DNA from: Duganella sp. Leaf126 | Lineage (GTDB): Bacteria; Pseudomonadota; Gammaproteobacteria; Burkholderiales; Burkholderiaceae_D | DNA length: 64,000 nucleotides | NCBI RefSeq assembly: GCF_001423125.1 | Contig: NZ_LMNW01000031.1 | Span: 208,603 to 272,602, forward strand | Direction: 5' to 3' | Part shown: piece after piece, positions 14,801-22,252 of the stretch | Layout of the letters: the number at the start of each line of letters is the position of its first letter | Numbering within the stretch: position 1 is the first letter of the stretch | Made by a program: the position numbers and the translations under genes | Notes under the pieces: generated by a model | The model's input: only the letters and a program-made list of their open reading frames with translations | Databases searched by the model: none | Told to the model about the DNA's origin: nothing

Positions 14801-17164
14801 GGTCAGCGAGGTCTCGGCCACGTTGGTGGCCAGCACGATGCGGCGCGCGTTGGTGAGCTTGAATACGCGCTCCTGCTCCTCGGCCGACAGCCGGGCGAAC
14901 AGCGGCAGGATTTCCACGTGCGGCGGATGGTGCTTGCGCAGCGCCTCGGCCGTGTCGCGGATCTCGCGCTCGCCGGGCAGGAATACCAGCACGTCGCCGG
15001 AACCGATGCGCGCCAACTCATCGACCGCATCGACCACGGCGTCCATCAGGTCGCGCTTCTCGCGCGCGGCAGCGGTGCGCTGGCCCTTGCCTTCGGCATT
15101 GGCGATGGCTGCCGCGTTGCCGCCCGGGTTGGCCTTGCTGGCGACATCGCTGTCGATCGGCCGGTAGCGCACTTCCACCGCGTACAGGCGCCCCGACACC
15201 TCGATCACCGGCGCCGGCTTGTCCGGCGTGCCGAAGTGGCGCGAAAAACGGTCGGCGTCGATGGTGGCCGAGGTGATGATGATTTTCAGGTCGGGCCGGC
15301 GCGGCAGCAATTGCTTGAGGTAGCCGAGCAGGAAGTCGATGTTCAGGCTGCGTTCGTGCGCCTCGTCGATGATGATGGTGTCGTAGGCTTTTAACAGCGG
15401 ATCGGTCTGGGTTTCGGCCAGCAGGATACCGTCGGTCATCAGCTTGACCGACGCGCCCTTTTGCAAGGTATCGGCAAAGCGCACCTTGAAGCCGACGTGC
15501 TGGCCCAGCGGCGAATCGAGTTCGGCCGCGATGCGCTTGGCGGTGGACGAGGCGGCGATCCGGCGCGGCTGGGTGTGGCCGATCAGCCCGTTCTGACCGC
15601 GCCCCAGCGCCAGGCAGATCTTCGGCAGCTGGGTGGTCTTGCCCGAGCCGGTTTCGCCGGAAACGATGATGACCTGGTTGGCCTGCAGCGCAGCGGCGAT
15701 CTCGTGTCGGCGGCCCGAGACGGGCAAGTCTTCCGGGAACGTGATCGGCGGCAGCGGGTTGCGTAAGTTGCGCTCGGCCTCGCGGTCCGCCGCGCGCGCA
15801 GCCTGCTCCGCCGGCGTCAGACGCGCGCGGCCCGGCGACGCCCCCGTTCCCTTGCCGTGGCCCGCGGCGCCAGCAGACACAGCGGAGGATCGCTCGCCAC
15901 CGGATGGCGGCCCCTTCGGCGCAACGCGGCTCGATGAAACGCTTCCGCTGCGGGCCTGGACGCCGGCGCCTGCGCCAGCGTTCGCGCCGCCGCTCCTGGC
16001 AGCGTTCGCGCCAGCGCCAGTGCCAGCGGTGTCAGCGCTACTGCCAGCAGTGGCGTCAGCGCTTGTGCCAAGGGTATTGCCACTACCCGCGGCGGTGTCA
16101 GTGTTTGTGCCCGCGGTAGCCCCGGCGCTTGCGCCAGCAGTAGTCCCGGCGTTGGTGCCAATGACGGCGCGAGCGCCGGTGCCAGCGCTGGTGCCCAGAG
16201 GGCTGCCGGTGCTGGCGCCCAGATCAGCGCTTGTGCCAGTGGTGGCGCTAGCATCAGTGCCAGCGCCCAGGGTGCTGCCGGTGCCAGTGTCCAGACCAGC
16301 GTTGGTGGCATCGCTGGCGCCCGCATTCGTGCGCAAAGCGGTGGTGCTGCTTGCGCGAACGGCGGCGCCTGCGCGGGTTCCTGCGCTGGCGCCGGCAGTC
16401 TTTCCGGCAGTCGCTGGCGTCGCTGGTGCACGCTGATCGCGTCCGCCGTTGCCGGTAGCCGGCCGGACGGCCCGTTCACCTGGCGCCGGGCCCTCGGCGC
16501 CAGATGCCGGGCGGGCGGCAGGCGCGCGGTCGCCGCGTCCCTCGCCCGCAAATGCACGCGGCGCAGCACCCGCCGTGCCCCGCCCCACAGCAGTGGGGTC
16601 AGACACCGTGGTCACTGCCCCCCGCAGCGCAGCCCAACGGTCGGGAGCCTTGCTTGCGGTCCCCACCGCCGCAGTCCCGGGCGCGGCCCCCTTGGTCGCC
16701 ATGCCCCACGCCGCAGCCCCACGGTCCGGTGCCTTGTTCGCTGTCCCCACCACAGTCCCGGTCGCGGGGGCCTTGCCCGCCGCGCCACGTGGTACGCCGC
16801 TCGGGTCGGACACCTTGCTTGTCATCCCGCGTGGCACGCCGCTCGGGTCGGGCACCTTGCCTGCCGCACCGCGTGGTACGCCGGTCGGGTCAGGCGCCTT
16901 GCTTGTCATCCCGCGTGGCACGCCGCCCGGGTCGGGCACCTTGCTTGTCATCCCCCGTGGTACGCCGCTCGGGTGGGGCACCTTGCCTGCCGCACCGCGT
17001 GGCACGCCGCTCGGGTCGGGCACCTTGGCCGCCGGGCTGTTGCCTCCCGTCTTGACGGGGACGACACCCTTCAATGCCGCCGCCAGCTGGCTGAGCGGGG
17101 CGGCAGCGGGACGGCCTGGCGGGGTGTTCGGGGGGCTTTTAGGCTTGTTGCTGGCTTCTGACAT
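11807..17164 (-). CDS. hrpA: ATP-dependent RNA helicase HrpA with giant N-terminal extension
   Basis: A 1785-residue DEAH-box helicase, about 480 residues longer than E. coli HrpA. The helicase core begins near residue 460: Walker A GETGSGKTT near 500, the DEAH box in IIIDEAHERS, then RecA-like domain 2 (VAETSLTVPGI, QRAGRCGR), the ratchet/HA2 and OB modules, and the long C-terminal HrpA domain (DUF3418). The first 460 residues are low-complexity. Residues 47-130 are six clean 14-residue repeats (KVPDPSGVPRG plus AAG or MTS), 131-199 are decayed copies, and about 270-440 is Gly/Ala/Thr/Ser-rich. HrpA is known to resolve collided ribosomes; the extension's role is unknown. Confidence 0.95.
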   Translation of the reverse strand: MSEASNKPKSPPNTPPGRPAAAPLSQLAAALKGVVPVKTGGNSPAAKVPDPSGVPRGAAGKVPHPSGVPRGMTSKVPDPGGVPRGMTSKAPDPTGVPRGAAGKVPDPSGVPRGMTSKVSDPSGVPRGAAGKAPATGTVVGTANKAPDRGAAAWGMATKGAAPGTAAVGTASKAPDRWAALRGAVTTVSDPTAVGRGTAGAAPRAFAGEGRGDRAPAARPASGAEGPAPGERAVRPATGNGGRDQRAPATPATAGKTAGASAGTRAGAAVRASSTTALRTNAGASDATNAGLDTGTGSTLGAGTDASATTGTSADLGASTGSPLGTSAGTGARAVIGTNAGTTAGASAGATAGTNTDTAAGSGNTLGTSADATAGSSADTAGTGAGANAARSGGANAGAGAGVQARSGSVSSSRVAPKGPPSGGERSSAVSAGAAGHGKGTGASPGRARLTPAEQAARAADREAERNLRNPLPPITFPEDLPVSGRRHEIAAALQANQVIIVSGETGSGKTTQLPKICLALGRGQNGLIGHTQPRRIAASSTAKRIAAELDSPLGQHVGFKVRFADTLQKGASVKLMTDGILLAETQTDPLLKAYDTIIIDEAHERSLNIDFLLGYLKQLLPRRPDLKIIITSATIDADRFSRHFGTPDKPAPVIEVSGRLYAVEVRYRPIDSDVASKANPGGNAAAIANAEGKGQRTAAAREKRDLMDAVVDAVDELARIGSGDVLVFLPGEREIRDTAEALRKHHPPHVEILPLFARLSAEEQERVFKLTNARRIVLATNVAETSLTVPGIRYVVDAGLARVKRYSYRNKVEQLQIEPIAQSAANQRAGRCGRVADGVCIRLYDEQDFLQRPKFTEPEILRSSLASVILRMKSLHLTDVESFPFIEPPLARAIADGYQLLQELGAVDDYNQLTALGRKLAKLPLDPRVGRMILAALDNVCLSEVLIIASALSVQDPRDRPLEHQQAADEAHKKFADEKSEFLSYLKIWRWFENAIEHKKTNRQLMDNCRANFLSQLRLREWRDVHSQLITLVKEQGWRVNEAPATYENLHLALLTGLLGNIGFKSEDEPGAGYLGARGIKFHIWPGSSLLKKPGKWIMAAELVDTTRLYARCVARIEPEWLEKVGGHLLKKSWGEPRWEKRSAQVTASERATLYGLVVYSQRRINYGAFNPVEAREIFIRDALVGGDYDTRAPFFAHNHKLIREIENLEHKSRRLDVLVDDELIAAFYDKLIPADVVNGAGFEKWHKDATAAEPRLLYLNRDELMRHEAAGVTTELFPKIMSVTGLELALTYHFEPGSVRDGVTLAVPLYALNQLPRERCEWLVPGMLKEKVHLLLKSLPQKLRRHCVPLPDYAAKFCERVNEAGIFGRGDLIDAIIADIRKQLTIAVLTTDFKPETLPAHHFMNFKVIDEHGRQLDMGRNLATLQAEFGAQARESFQKMAETSGTTVSSAALSAAAQPANGARPGVGGKAGAAQPFAATAGKSASAAHAAASQAGAAEPSNLTNLTNWTFGELPELLEIPQGKLTLIGFPALVDKRTHCDLEVFDDPTVAARIHRQGLRRLFALQMKDQIKFIEKSIPNLQQMGMQYMAMGTQEELRDEIINKALDIACLQDPLPVDAASFSKRKDEGKSRLVLLVNEVARLLSQVLTEFHGLPKRLQGLPPAAASDMQAQLQGLVHKRFLSDNDYSQLAHFPRYLKAMNVRIEKLRADPARDARLMADWQSAAAPYLRLHRDKSAGKNTDPKLVEFRWMLEELRVSLFAQELRTPMPVSVKRLQKVWESMQR
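16568..17026 (-). repeat. 42-bp tandem repeat array inside hrpA
   Basis: In-frame tandem repeats encode a 14-residue unit (consensus K-V-P-D-P-S-G-V-P-R-G then AAG or MTS). Six near-identical units lie at 16775-17026 and about five degenerate units continue to 16568. One degenerate unit reads GTGTCTGACCCCACTG on the minus strand. The clean units cluster at the N-terminal side, which suggests recent expansion there and decay toward the core. Confidence 0.9.
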
Positions 17165-17218
17165 TGTTTTTTACAAGTATAGGGTGCGGAATTCGCGCAC
17201 CGAATTATAATGCCGGTA

Positions 17219-18529
17219 ATGGAAAACCCTACCCAATTCGTCCAATGGCTGCGCTCCGTCGCACCGTACATCCACGCCTTCCGCGGCAAGACCTTCGTGG
17301 TGGCCTTCCCCGGTGAACTCGTTTCCGCAGGCGCCCTGCAGGTGCTGGCCCACGACCTGTCGCTGCTGCATGCGCTCGATATCAACGTGACCGTGGTCTA
17401 TGGCTCGCGCCCGCAGGTGGCCGAGCAGCTGGCCCTGCGCAATGTCGAGGGCCGCTTCCACAACGGCGTGCGCATCACCGACACGGCCGCCATGGAGTGC
17501 GCCAAGGAAGCCGCCGGCGAACTGCGCCTCGACATCGAGGCCGCGTTCAGCCAGGGGCTGCCGAATACGCCGATGTCGAATGCGGCGATCCGTATCATTT
17601 CCGGCAACTTCATCACGGCCAAGCCGCTCGGCGTGATCGACGGCGTGGACCTGGAACTGACCGGCGTGACACGCAAGGTCGATGCCGAAACCATCCATTC
17701 CATCCTCGGCTCGGACGGCCTGGTGCTGCTCTCCCCGCTCGGCTTCTCGCCCACCGGCGAAGCATTCAACCTGACCATGGAAGACGTGGCGTGCAGCGCG
17801 GCGATCGCCCTGCACGCCGACAAGCTGGTCTTCATCACCGAAACGCCGATGATGACCGACGCCGGCGGCACCGAAATCCGCGAACTGTCGTCGCACATGG
17901 CCGAAGCCGTGCTGGACGCCGGCTTCCTCGACGACGCCACCGCGTTCTACCTGCGCCACTGCATCAAGGCCTGCGACAACGGCGTCGAGCGTTCGCACAT
18001 CGTGCCGTTTGCCATGGACGGTTCCGCCCTGCTCGAACTGTTCACCCACGATGGCGTGGGCACCATGATTTCGCATGAAAACCTCGAGTCGCTGCGCAAG
18101 GCCACCATCGAGGACGTGGGCGGCATCATCAAGCTGATCGAACCGCTGGAAGCGGACGGCACGCTGGTCAAGCGCGGCCGCGAGCTGATTGAGCGCGAAA
18201 TCGACTATTTCTCCGTCATCGAGCACGATGGCGTGATTTTCGGCTGCGCCGCGCTGTACCCGTTCCCCGAGCAGAAAATGGCGGAAATGGCTTGCCTGAC
18301 CGTCAATCCCGACGTGCAGGCCCAGGGCGACGGCGAGCGCATCCTGAAACACATGGAAAACCGCGCGCGCGCGCTCGGCGTGACCAAGCTGTTCGTGCTC
18401 ACCACGCGCACGTCGCACTGGTTCCAGAAGCGCGGCTTCGTGCCGGCCACGGTGGACGCCCTGCCCAAGGACAGACAGCACATGTATAACTGGCAGCGTA
18501 AATCCCAGGTCCTGATCAAGTCTTTATAA
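17219..18529 (+). CDS. argA: N-acetylglutamate synthase
   Basis: A 436-residue enzyme that acetylates glutamate with acetyl-CoA, the first step of arginine synthesis, in the cytoplasm. Residues to about 285 form the amino-acid-kinase-like regulatory domain (KTFVVAFPGELV, VTVVYGSRPQVAEQLA), and the remainder is a GNAT acetyltransferase domain with VNPDVQAQGDGERILKHME as the acetyl-CoA loop. The length matches the classical two-domain ArgA. An in-frame ATG at 17210 would add three residues; MENPTQFVQWLR is the usual beginning, so 17219 is preferred. It is divergent from hrpA with only about 50 bases between them, so their promoters must overlap. Confidence 0.95.
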   Translation: MENPTQFVQWLRSVAPYIHAFRGKTFVVAFPGELVSAGALQVLAHDLSLLHALDINVTVVYGSRPQVAEQLALRNVEGRFHNGVRITDTAAMECAKEAAGELRLDIEAAFSQGLPNTPMSNAAIRIISGNFITAKPLGVIDGVDLELTGVTRKVDAETIHSILGSDGLVLLSPLGFSPTGEAFNLTMEDVACSAAIALHADKLVFITETPMMTDAGGTEIRELSSHMAEAVLDAGFLDDATAFYLRHCIKACDNGVERSHIVPFAMDGSALLELFTHDGVGTMISHENLESLRKATIEDVGGIIKLIEPLEADGTLVKRGRELIEREIDYFSVIEHDGVIFGCAALYPFPEQKMAEMACLTVNPDVQAQGDGERILKHMENRARALGVTKLFVLTTRTSHWFQKRGFVPATVDALPKDRQHMYNWQRKSQVLIKSL

Positions 18530-18595
18530 GTGAATCTCCAGGGGAGGATCCCTTTATAATGACGTTTTCACGTTACCGCTTTAGGAGCAACCCAG

Positions 18596-18868
18596 ATGGC
18601 CCGCACCGTACAATGCATTAAACTCAACAAGGAAGCCGAGGGCATGGACTTCCCGCCCGTTCCCGGCGAACTGGGCAAAAAGATCTACGAGTCGGTGTCG
18701 AAAGAGGCATGGGCTGCGTGGATGAAGCACCAGACTATGCTGGTCAACGAAAACCGCCTGAACCTGGCCGACCTGCGCGCCCGCAAATACCTGGCGCAGC
18801 AGATGGAAAAGCATTTCTTTGGCGACGGCGCCGATGCAGCCATGGGCTACGTGCCGCCGACCGAATAA
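18596..18868 (+). CDS. yggX: YggX, Fe(II)-trafficking/oxidative damage protection protein
   Basis: A 90-residue cytosolic protein of the YggX family, which supports iron-sulfur cluster maintenance and protection against superoxide. It has the invariant N-terminus [20 protein letters not shown] with the single redox cysteine, then [28 protein letters not shown] and [13 protein letters not shown]. The length is typical. AGGAG precedes the ATG. The gene lies 66 bases downstream of argA in the same orientation and may share its transcript, but the gap is large enough for its own promoter. Confidence 0.96.
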   Translation: MARTVQCIKLNKEAEGMDFPPVPGELGKKIYESVSKEAWAAWMKHQTMLVNENRLNLADLRARKYLAQQMEKHFFGDGADAAMGYVPPTE

Positions 18869-18895
18869 TACGCAGGTAATTCGTCGGGAGTGAGT

Positions 18896-18983
18896 CCGTC
18901 ATTCCCGCAGAGGCGGCAATCCTGGTTCGTCGAGCCGACGGCGACCCAGGCACATTGGATCCCCGCCTTCGCGGGGATGACGG
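18896..18983. repeat. REP-like palindromic element, copy 1
   Basis: An 88-base element between the converging ends of yggX and rpiA. It is bounded by CCGTCATTCCCGC on the left and its near-exact reverse complement GCGGGGATGACGG on the right. The right half contains the hairpin GGATCCCCGCCTTCGCGGGG. The same termini recur at 28826 and, in altered form, at 35461 and 38602. It could also act as a transcript end for the convergent pair. Confidence 0.85.
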
Positions 18984-19000
18984 AGCCGGCGCAGTAGTCC

Positions 19001-19678
19001 TTAAAACTTCAGGGTTTTCACACCCTCGGCCATCCCCAGCAGGCACACATTGGCGCCGCGCGCGGCAAACAGCCCCACCGCGATCACGCCCACGATCTGG
19101 TTGATCTGCGCTTCCAGCGCCACCGGGTCGGTAATCGACAGTCCCGACACATCGAGCAGCTGACCGCCATTGTCGGTCACGAACGCCTCGTCGGTCCCCG
19201 CTTTCAGACGCAGCTTCGGTACGCCGCCGAGCGCGGTCAAGGCGCGCGCCACCGCTGCCCGCGCCATCGGCACCACTTCTACAGGCAGCGGGAACTTGCC
19301 CAGCACGTCCACCAGCTTGGAACCATCGGCGATGCAGACGAACTGCTGCGCGACCGAGGCGACGATTTTTTCACGCGTGAGGGCAGCGCCGCCGCCCTTG
19401 ATCATGGCGCCGGAAGCGTCGATCTCGTCGGCGCCGTCGATGTAGACGGCAATCGACGGCACGTCATTGAGGTCATACACCGCGATGCCGTGGCCGCGCA
19501 GGCGGGCGGCGGTCGCTTCGGACGAAGCCACGGTGCCCTTGATGCGGTGCTTGATCTTGGCCAGTTCGTCGATGAAGAAATTGGCGGTGGAGCCGGTACC
19601 GACGCCGATGATCTCGTTATCGACCACGTAGCCGATGGCGGCACGGGCTACGGCTTGTTTCAGTTCGTCTTGGGTCAT
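19001..19678 (-). CDS. rpiA: Ribose-5-phosphate isomerase A
   Basis: A 225-residue enzyme interconverting ribose-5-phosphate and ribulose-5-phosphate in the pentose phosphate pathway. All family motifs are present: the phosphate loop [20 protein letters not shown], the catalytic [20 protein letters not shown] and the C-terminal [14 protein letters not shown]. The length is normal. It stands alone, convergent with yggX across a repeat and divergent from the signalling operon that follows. Its product links the carbon cluster at 24-35 kb with nucleotide synthesis, although it is not adjacent to it. Confidence 0.97.
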   Translation of the reverse strand: MTQDELKQAVARAAIGYVVDNEIIGVGTGSTANFFIDELAKIKHRIKGTVASSEATAARLRGHGIAVYDLNDVPSIAVYIDGADEIDASGAMIKGGGAALTREKIVASVAQQFVCIADGSKLVDVLGKFPLPVEVVPMARAAVARALTALGGVPKLRLKAGTDEAFVTDNGGQLLDVSGLSITDPVALEAQINQIVGVIAVGLFAARGANVCLLGMAEGVKTLKF

Positions 19679-19795
19679 GATGTTTTAGGCAGTAAAAAAG
19701 AAAGCGGAGGAATCAGTGGCGCTATTTTAACGGATAGACACCAGGCAAAACCCGAGTATGCGAGAATGACTGAACAGCCCCAGCCAGGAGGTGAC

Positions 19796-20179
19796 ATGAC
19801 AGACGTTGCAACGAAGCAAACGAAAACCGTGTTGATCGTCGACGACAGCCGCGTCTCGCGCATGATGGCGCGCCAGTACATTCTTCACTTGCAACCGGCA
19901 TGGCAGGTCGTGGAAGCGGGGACCGGCGAGGAATCGCTGGACAAGGCGCGCGAAGCGCAGCCCGACCTGGTGCTCATGGACGTCAACATGCCCGGCATGG
20001 GCGGCATTGCCGCCGCCGAGCAGTTGCGGCGGGCCTCGCCCACGCTGCCGATCTCGCTGCTGACCGCCAACGTCCAATCGGCCACCCGCGAGCGGGCCGA
20101 GGCGCTGGGGCTGGGTTTCATGGAAAAGCCGATCACCGAGGCGCGCATCGCCCAGCTGCTGGCGCTGGCGGAAGACTGA
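19796..20179 (+). CDS. Single-domain response regulator (CheY-like)
   Basis: A 127-residue stand-alone receiver. The acidic pocket Asp16-Asp17, phosphoacceptor Asp62 in LVLMDVNMPGMGG, the Thr in LLTAN and the Lys in FMEKPI are all present, so it should be phosphorylatable. There is no output domain. The ATG at 19796 has a near-perfect AGGAGGTG site; a longer reading upstream has none. The next gene starts one base after its stop and encodes a CheC-type phosphatase, so this receiver is the likely substrate. The kinase that feeds it is not nearby. Confidence 0.93.
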   Translation: MTDVATKQTKTVLIVDDSRVSRMMARQYILHLQPAWQVVEAGTGEESLDKAREAQPDLVLMDVNMPGMGGIAAAEQLRRASPTLPISLLTANVQSATRERAEALGLGFMEKPITEARIAQLLALAED

Positions 20180-20180
20180 C

Positions 20181-20819
20181 ATGGCCGAACTGTCCGAGCT
20201 GGAAAACGACGCCCTGATCGAAATTTTCAATATCGGCGTGGGCCAGGCGGCCGCCTCGATGAGCGCGCTGGTCAACGAGGAAGTCCGGATGTCGGTGCCG
20301 TCGATCAGCTTCGTCAACCGCACCGAGGCGGCGCGGCTGCTGGGCAGCCGGCTGGCGGCCGAGGCCGATGCGCCGGACCGCATCTGCGGCGTCAGCCAGC
20401 ACTACGAGGGCGCCTTCGATACCGAGGCCATCCTCATGTTCCCCGAAGACAAAAGCCTGGAACTGGTGCGCCTGATGGTCGGAGAGACCGTGCCACTGCA
20501 GGAACTGACCGACATGGAGCAGGAAGCCATGTGCGAGATCGGCAACATCATCCTCAATGCCTGCATCGGCACGCTGGCCAATGTCTTCCAGCAGGAGCTG
20601 CGCGGCTCCCTGCCCGAATACCACGTCGGCACCAGCGACGACATCCTTGGCATTGCCGGCAGCGAGCCGGACAGCGTAGTGCTGATGCTGCACATCGACT
20701 TCGCGCTCGACAAGCACCAGATCCTCGGCTACGTCGCCTTCGTGCTCGACGTCTCGGCGCTGCACGACCTGAAGGAGCAGATCAACCGCTACATCGCGCG
20801 CGCGATGGGACAGGCCTGA
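20181..20819 (+). CDS. CheC-like chemotaxis phosphatase
   Basis: A 212-residue CheC/CheX/FliY-type protein. Both active-site repeats are visible: ELENDALIEIFNIGVGQAAASMS near residue 5 and TDMEQEAMCEIGNIILNACIG near residue 110, each with the E-x2-N dyad that removes phosphate from CheY-P. The central DUF-like strands and a C-terminal helix (EQINRYIARAM) complete the fold. CheC is commoner in Firmicutes and archaea; here it is coupled to a receiver one base upstream and a GGDEF gene one base downstream. Likely role: dephosphorylating the receiver at 19796. Confidence 0.88.
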   Translation: MAELSELENDALIEIFNIGVGQAAASMSALVNEEVRMSVPSISFVNRTEAARLLGSRLAAEADAPDRICGVSQHYEGAFDTEAILMFPEDKSLELVRLMVGETVPLQELTDMEQEAMCEIGNIILNACIGTLANVFQQELRGSLPEYHVGTSDDILGIAGSEPDSVVLMLHIDFALDKHQILGYVAFVLDVSALHDLKEQINRYIARAMGQA

Positions 20820-20820
20820 G

Positions 20821-21810
20821 GTGGGCATGGATAGCGACACCTCGCTGGACCTGCTGCACAGCGTGCTCAACGCCGTCACCCTGGGCGCCGTGGTGCTCGA
20901 CCAGGATCGCCGCATCGTGCTGTGGAACGACTGGATGCACCGGCACGCGCAACTACCGCCGCAGCAGGCGCTCGGCGCCGACTTCCTGGCGCTGTTCCCG
21001 GCCCTGCGCGGCACGCGCGTCGATGCGGCCATCGACCAGGCGCTGCGCCACCATTTTCCGTCGCTGCTGTCGCAGTCGCTCAACAAGGCGCCGTTTCCGT
21101 TGTACGCCAGCGCTGCTGCCGCCCGCGCCGATGAGCGCCTGCAGCAGGCGGTGGCGATCACGCCGGTGGACGTGCGCGGTGCGCCACGCCACTGCCTGAT
21201 CCAGATTAGCGATGTCAGCATCGCTGTCGGCCGCGAAAAGCTGCTGCGCGAGCAGACCCTGGTGCTGCGTTCGCAAACCTTTGCCGACGGCCTGACCGGC
21301 ATCGCCAACCGCCGCCATTTCGATGTCGCCATCGAACGCGAACACCGGCGTGCACGCCGCCAGGGCGCGCCGCTGTCGCTGCTGATGATCGATATCGACC
21401 ACTTCAAGGCCTACAACGACCACTATGGCCACCAGAAAGGCGACCAGTGCCTGATCCAGGTGGCCGCTGCACTGTCCGCCATGCTCAAGCGTTCTGCCGA
21501 CCTGATGGCGCGCTATGGCGGCGAGGAGTTCGCCATGATCCTGCCCGACACCGACGCCGACCAGGCCAGGCAGATGGCCGAAGCGATCCGCGCCCGCGCC
21601 CAGGCGCTGGCGATTGCCCATGCCCACACCAACGATGCCGGCCACGGCGTGGTCACGGTCAGCATCGGCGTGGCTACCCGCAGCGCCGAGTCGCCGGTCG
21701 ATATCGACACCCTGATCGGCCACGCCGACCGCGCGCTGTACCGCGCCAAGAAGAACGGCCGTAACCGGGTGGAAGCGCAGCCATCCCCGTCCCGCACCCA
21801 GTGCTACTAA
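20821..21810 (+). CDS. PAS-like sensor diguanylate cyclase (GGDEF)
   Basis: A 329-residue cytosolic protein made of an N-terminal PAS-like sensor (LLHSVLNAVTLGAVVLDQDRRIVLWNDWM) and a C-terminal diguanylate cyclase domain. The active site is RYGGEEFAMILPDT, a functional GGEEF form, preceded by RSAD five residues earlier. This is the RxxD inhibitory site, so product feedback is expected. DPLTGIANRR-type entry is present as FADGLTGIANRRHFD. A GTG at 20821 or an ATG at 20827 can be the start; GTG follows the cheC stop by one base. It probably makes c-di-GMP in response to signals relayed by the two upstream proteins. Confidence 0.92.
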   Translation: MGMDSDTSLDLLHSVLNAVTLGAVVLDQDRRIVLWNDWMHRHAQLPPQQALGADFLALFPALRGTRVDAAIDQALRHHFPSLLSQSLNKAPFPLYASAAAARADERLQQAVAITPVDVRGAPRHCLIQISDVSIAVGREKLLREQTLVLRSQTFADGLTGIANRRHFDVAIEREHRRARRQGAPLSLLMIDIDHFKAYNDHYGHQKGDQCLIQVAAALSAMLKRSADLMARYGGEEFAMILPDTDADQARQMAEAIRARAQALAIAHAHTNDAGHGVVTVSIGVATRSAESPVDIDTLIGHADRALYRAKKNGRNRVEAQPSPSRTQCY

Positions 21811-21929
21811 CCGCCAGGAGCCCACACTTGCTCGCCCTCGCCAGCCTCCCACCGCCCCGGCATTTATCGGCCTTGACCCTGTCTGCGGTGCGCCCGCGCC
21901 GACACTCGCAGCGCAGCGGAGGGTAGGCG

Positions 21930-22241
21930 ATGCGCTTCAAGTTCGAGACCCGGCGCCACGGCCGCTGCCTGGCGGAAGCCGAGCACAGTGGCGACAAGAT
22001 CGCCGTCGACATCTGGTGGGACCAGAACACCGATCCCAAGCGCGTGGAATACCTGCTGCACATCCAGGACCTGCCGCTGCCAAAACAGATCCCCGAAGGC
22101 GGCGCCTTGCAGGATGCCGTGCGCATCGCCGTCAACCACTTCGAAACCTTCAAGGTCAAGGACGGCGACGACTTCGAATTCCACTGCAGCCGCATCACGA
22201 TGCGCTGGAGCGGCACGCTGTATAACAAGATGGGCGGCTGA
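21930..22241 (+). CDS. Conserved hypothetical protein, 103 aa
   Basis: I do not recognise this family. The 103-residue product is soluble, mixed-charge and aromatic-rich, with beta-strand-like alternation at the N-terminus (MRFKFETRRHGRCLAEAE; IAVDIWWDQN) and a basic C-terminal end (RITMRWSGTLYNKMGG). It has no signal peptide or membrane segment. GGAGGG stands six bases before the ATG. Base composition matches the neighbours. It follows the GGDEF gene by 119 bases in the same direction and may or may not belong to that operon. Confidence 0.7.
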   Translation: MRFKFETRRHGRCLAEAEHSGDKIAVDIWWDQNTDPKRVEYLLHIQDLPLPKQIPEGGALQDAVRIAVNHFETFKVKDGDDFEFHCSRITMRWSGTLYNKMGG

Positions 22242-22252
22242 ACGCGGGGATG

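Noticed and set aside
10724..15394. Very long open frame on the plus strand opposite the esterase and hrpA
   Set aside because: It is a by-product of GC-rich codon use on the other strand. The true genes there have strong, family-wide motifs; this frame has none.
16568..17026. Repeat tract considered as a CRISPR array
   Set aside because: The units are directly adjoining, in frame and 42 bases long with no spacers; it is a coding tandem repeat.
15817..17210. Possible secreted repetitive proteins on the plus strand and alternate minus frame across the hrpA N-terminus
   Set aside because: They are the other frames of the hrpA repeat tract. The hrpA frame continues unbroken into the helicase domain and has the correct start, so the repeats belong to HrpA.
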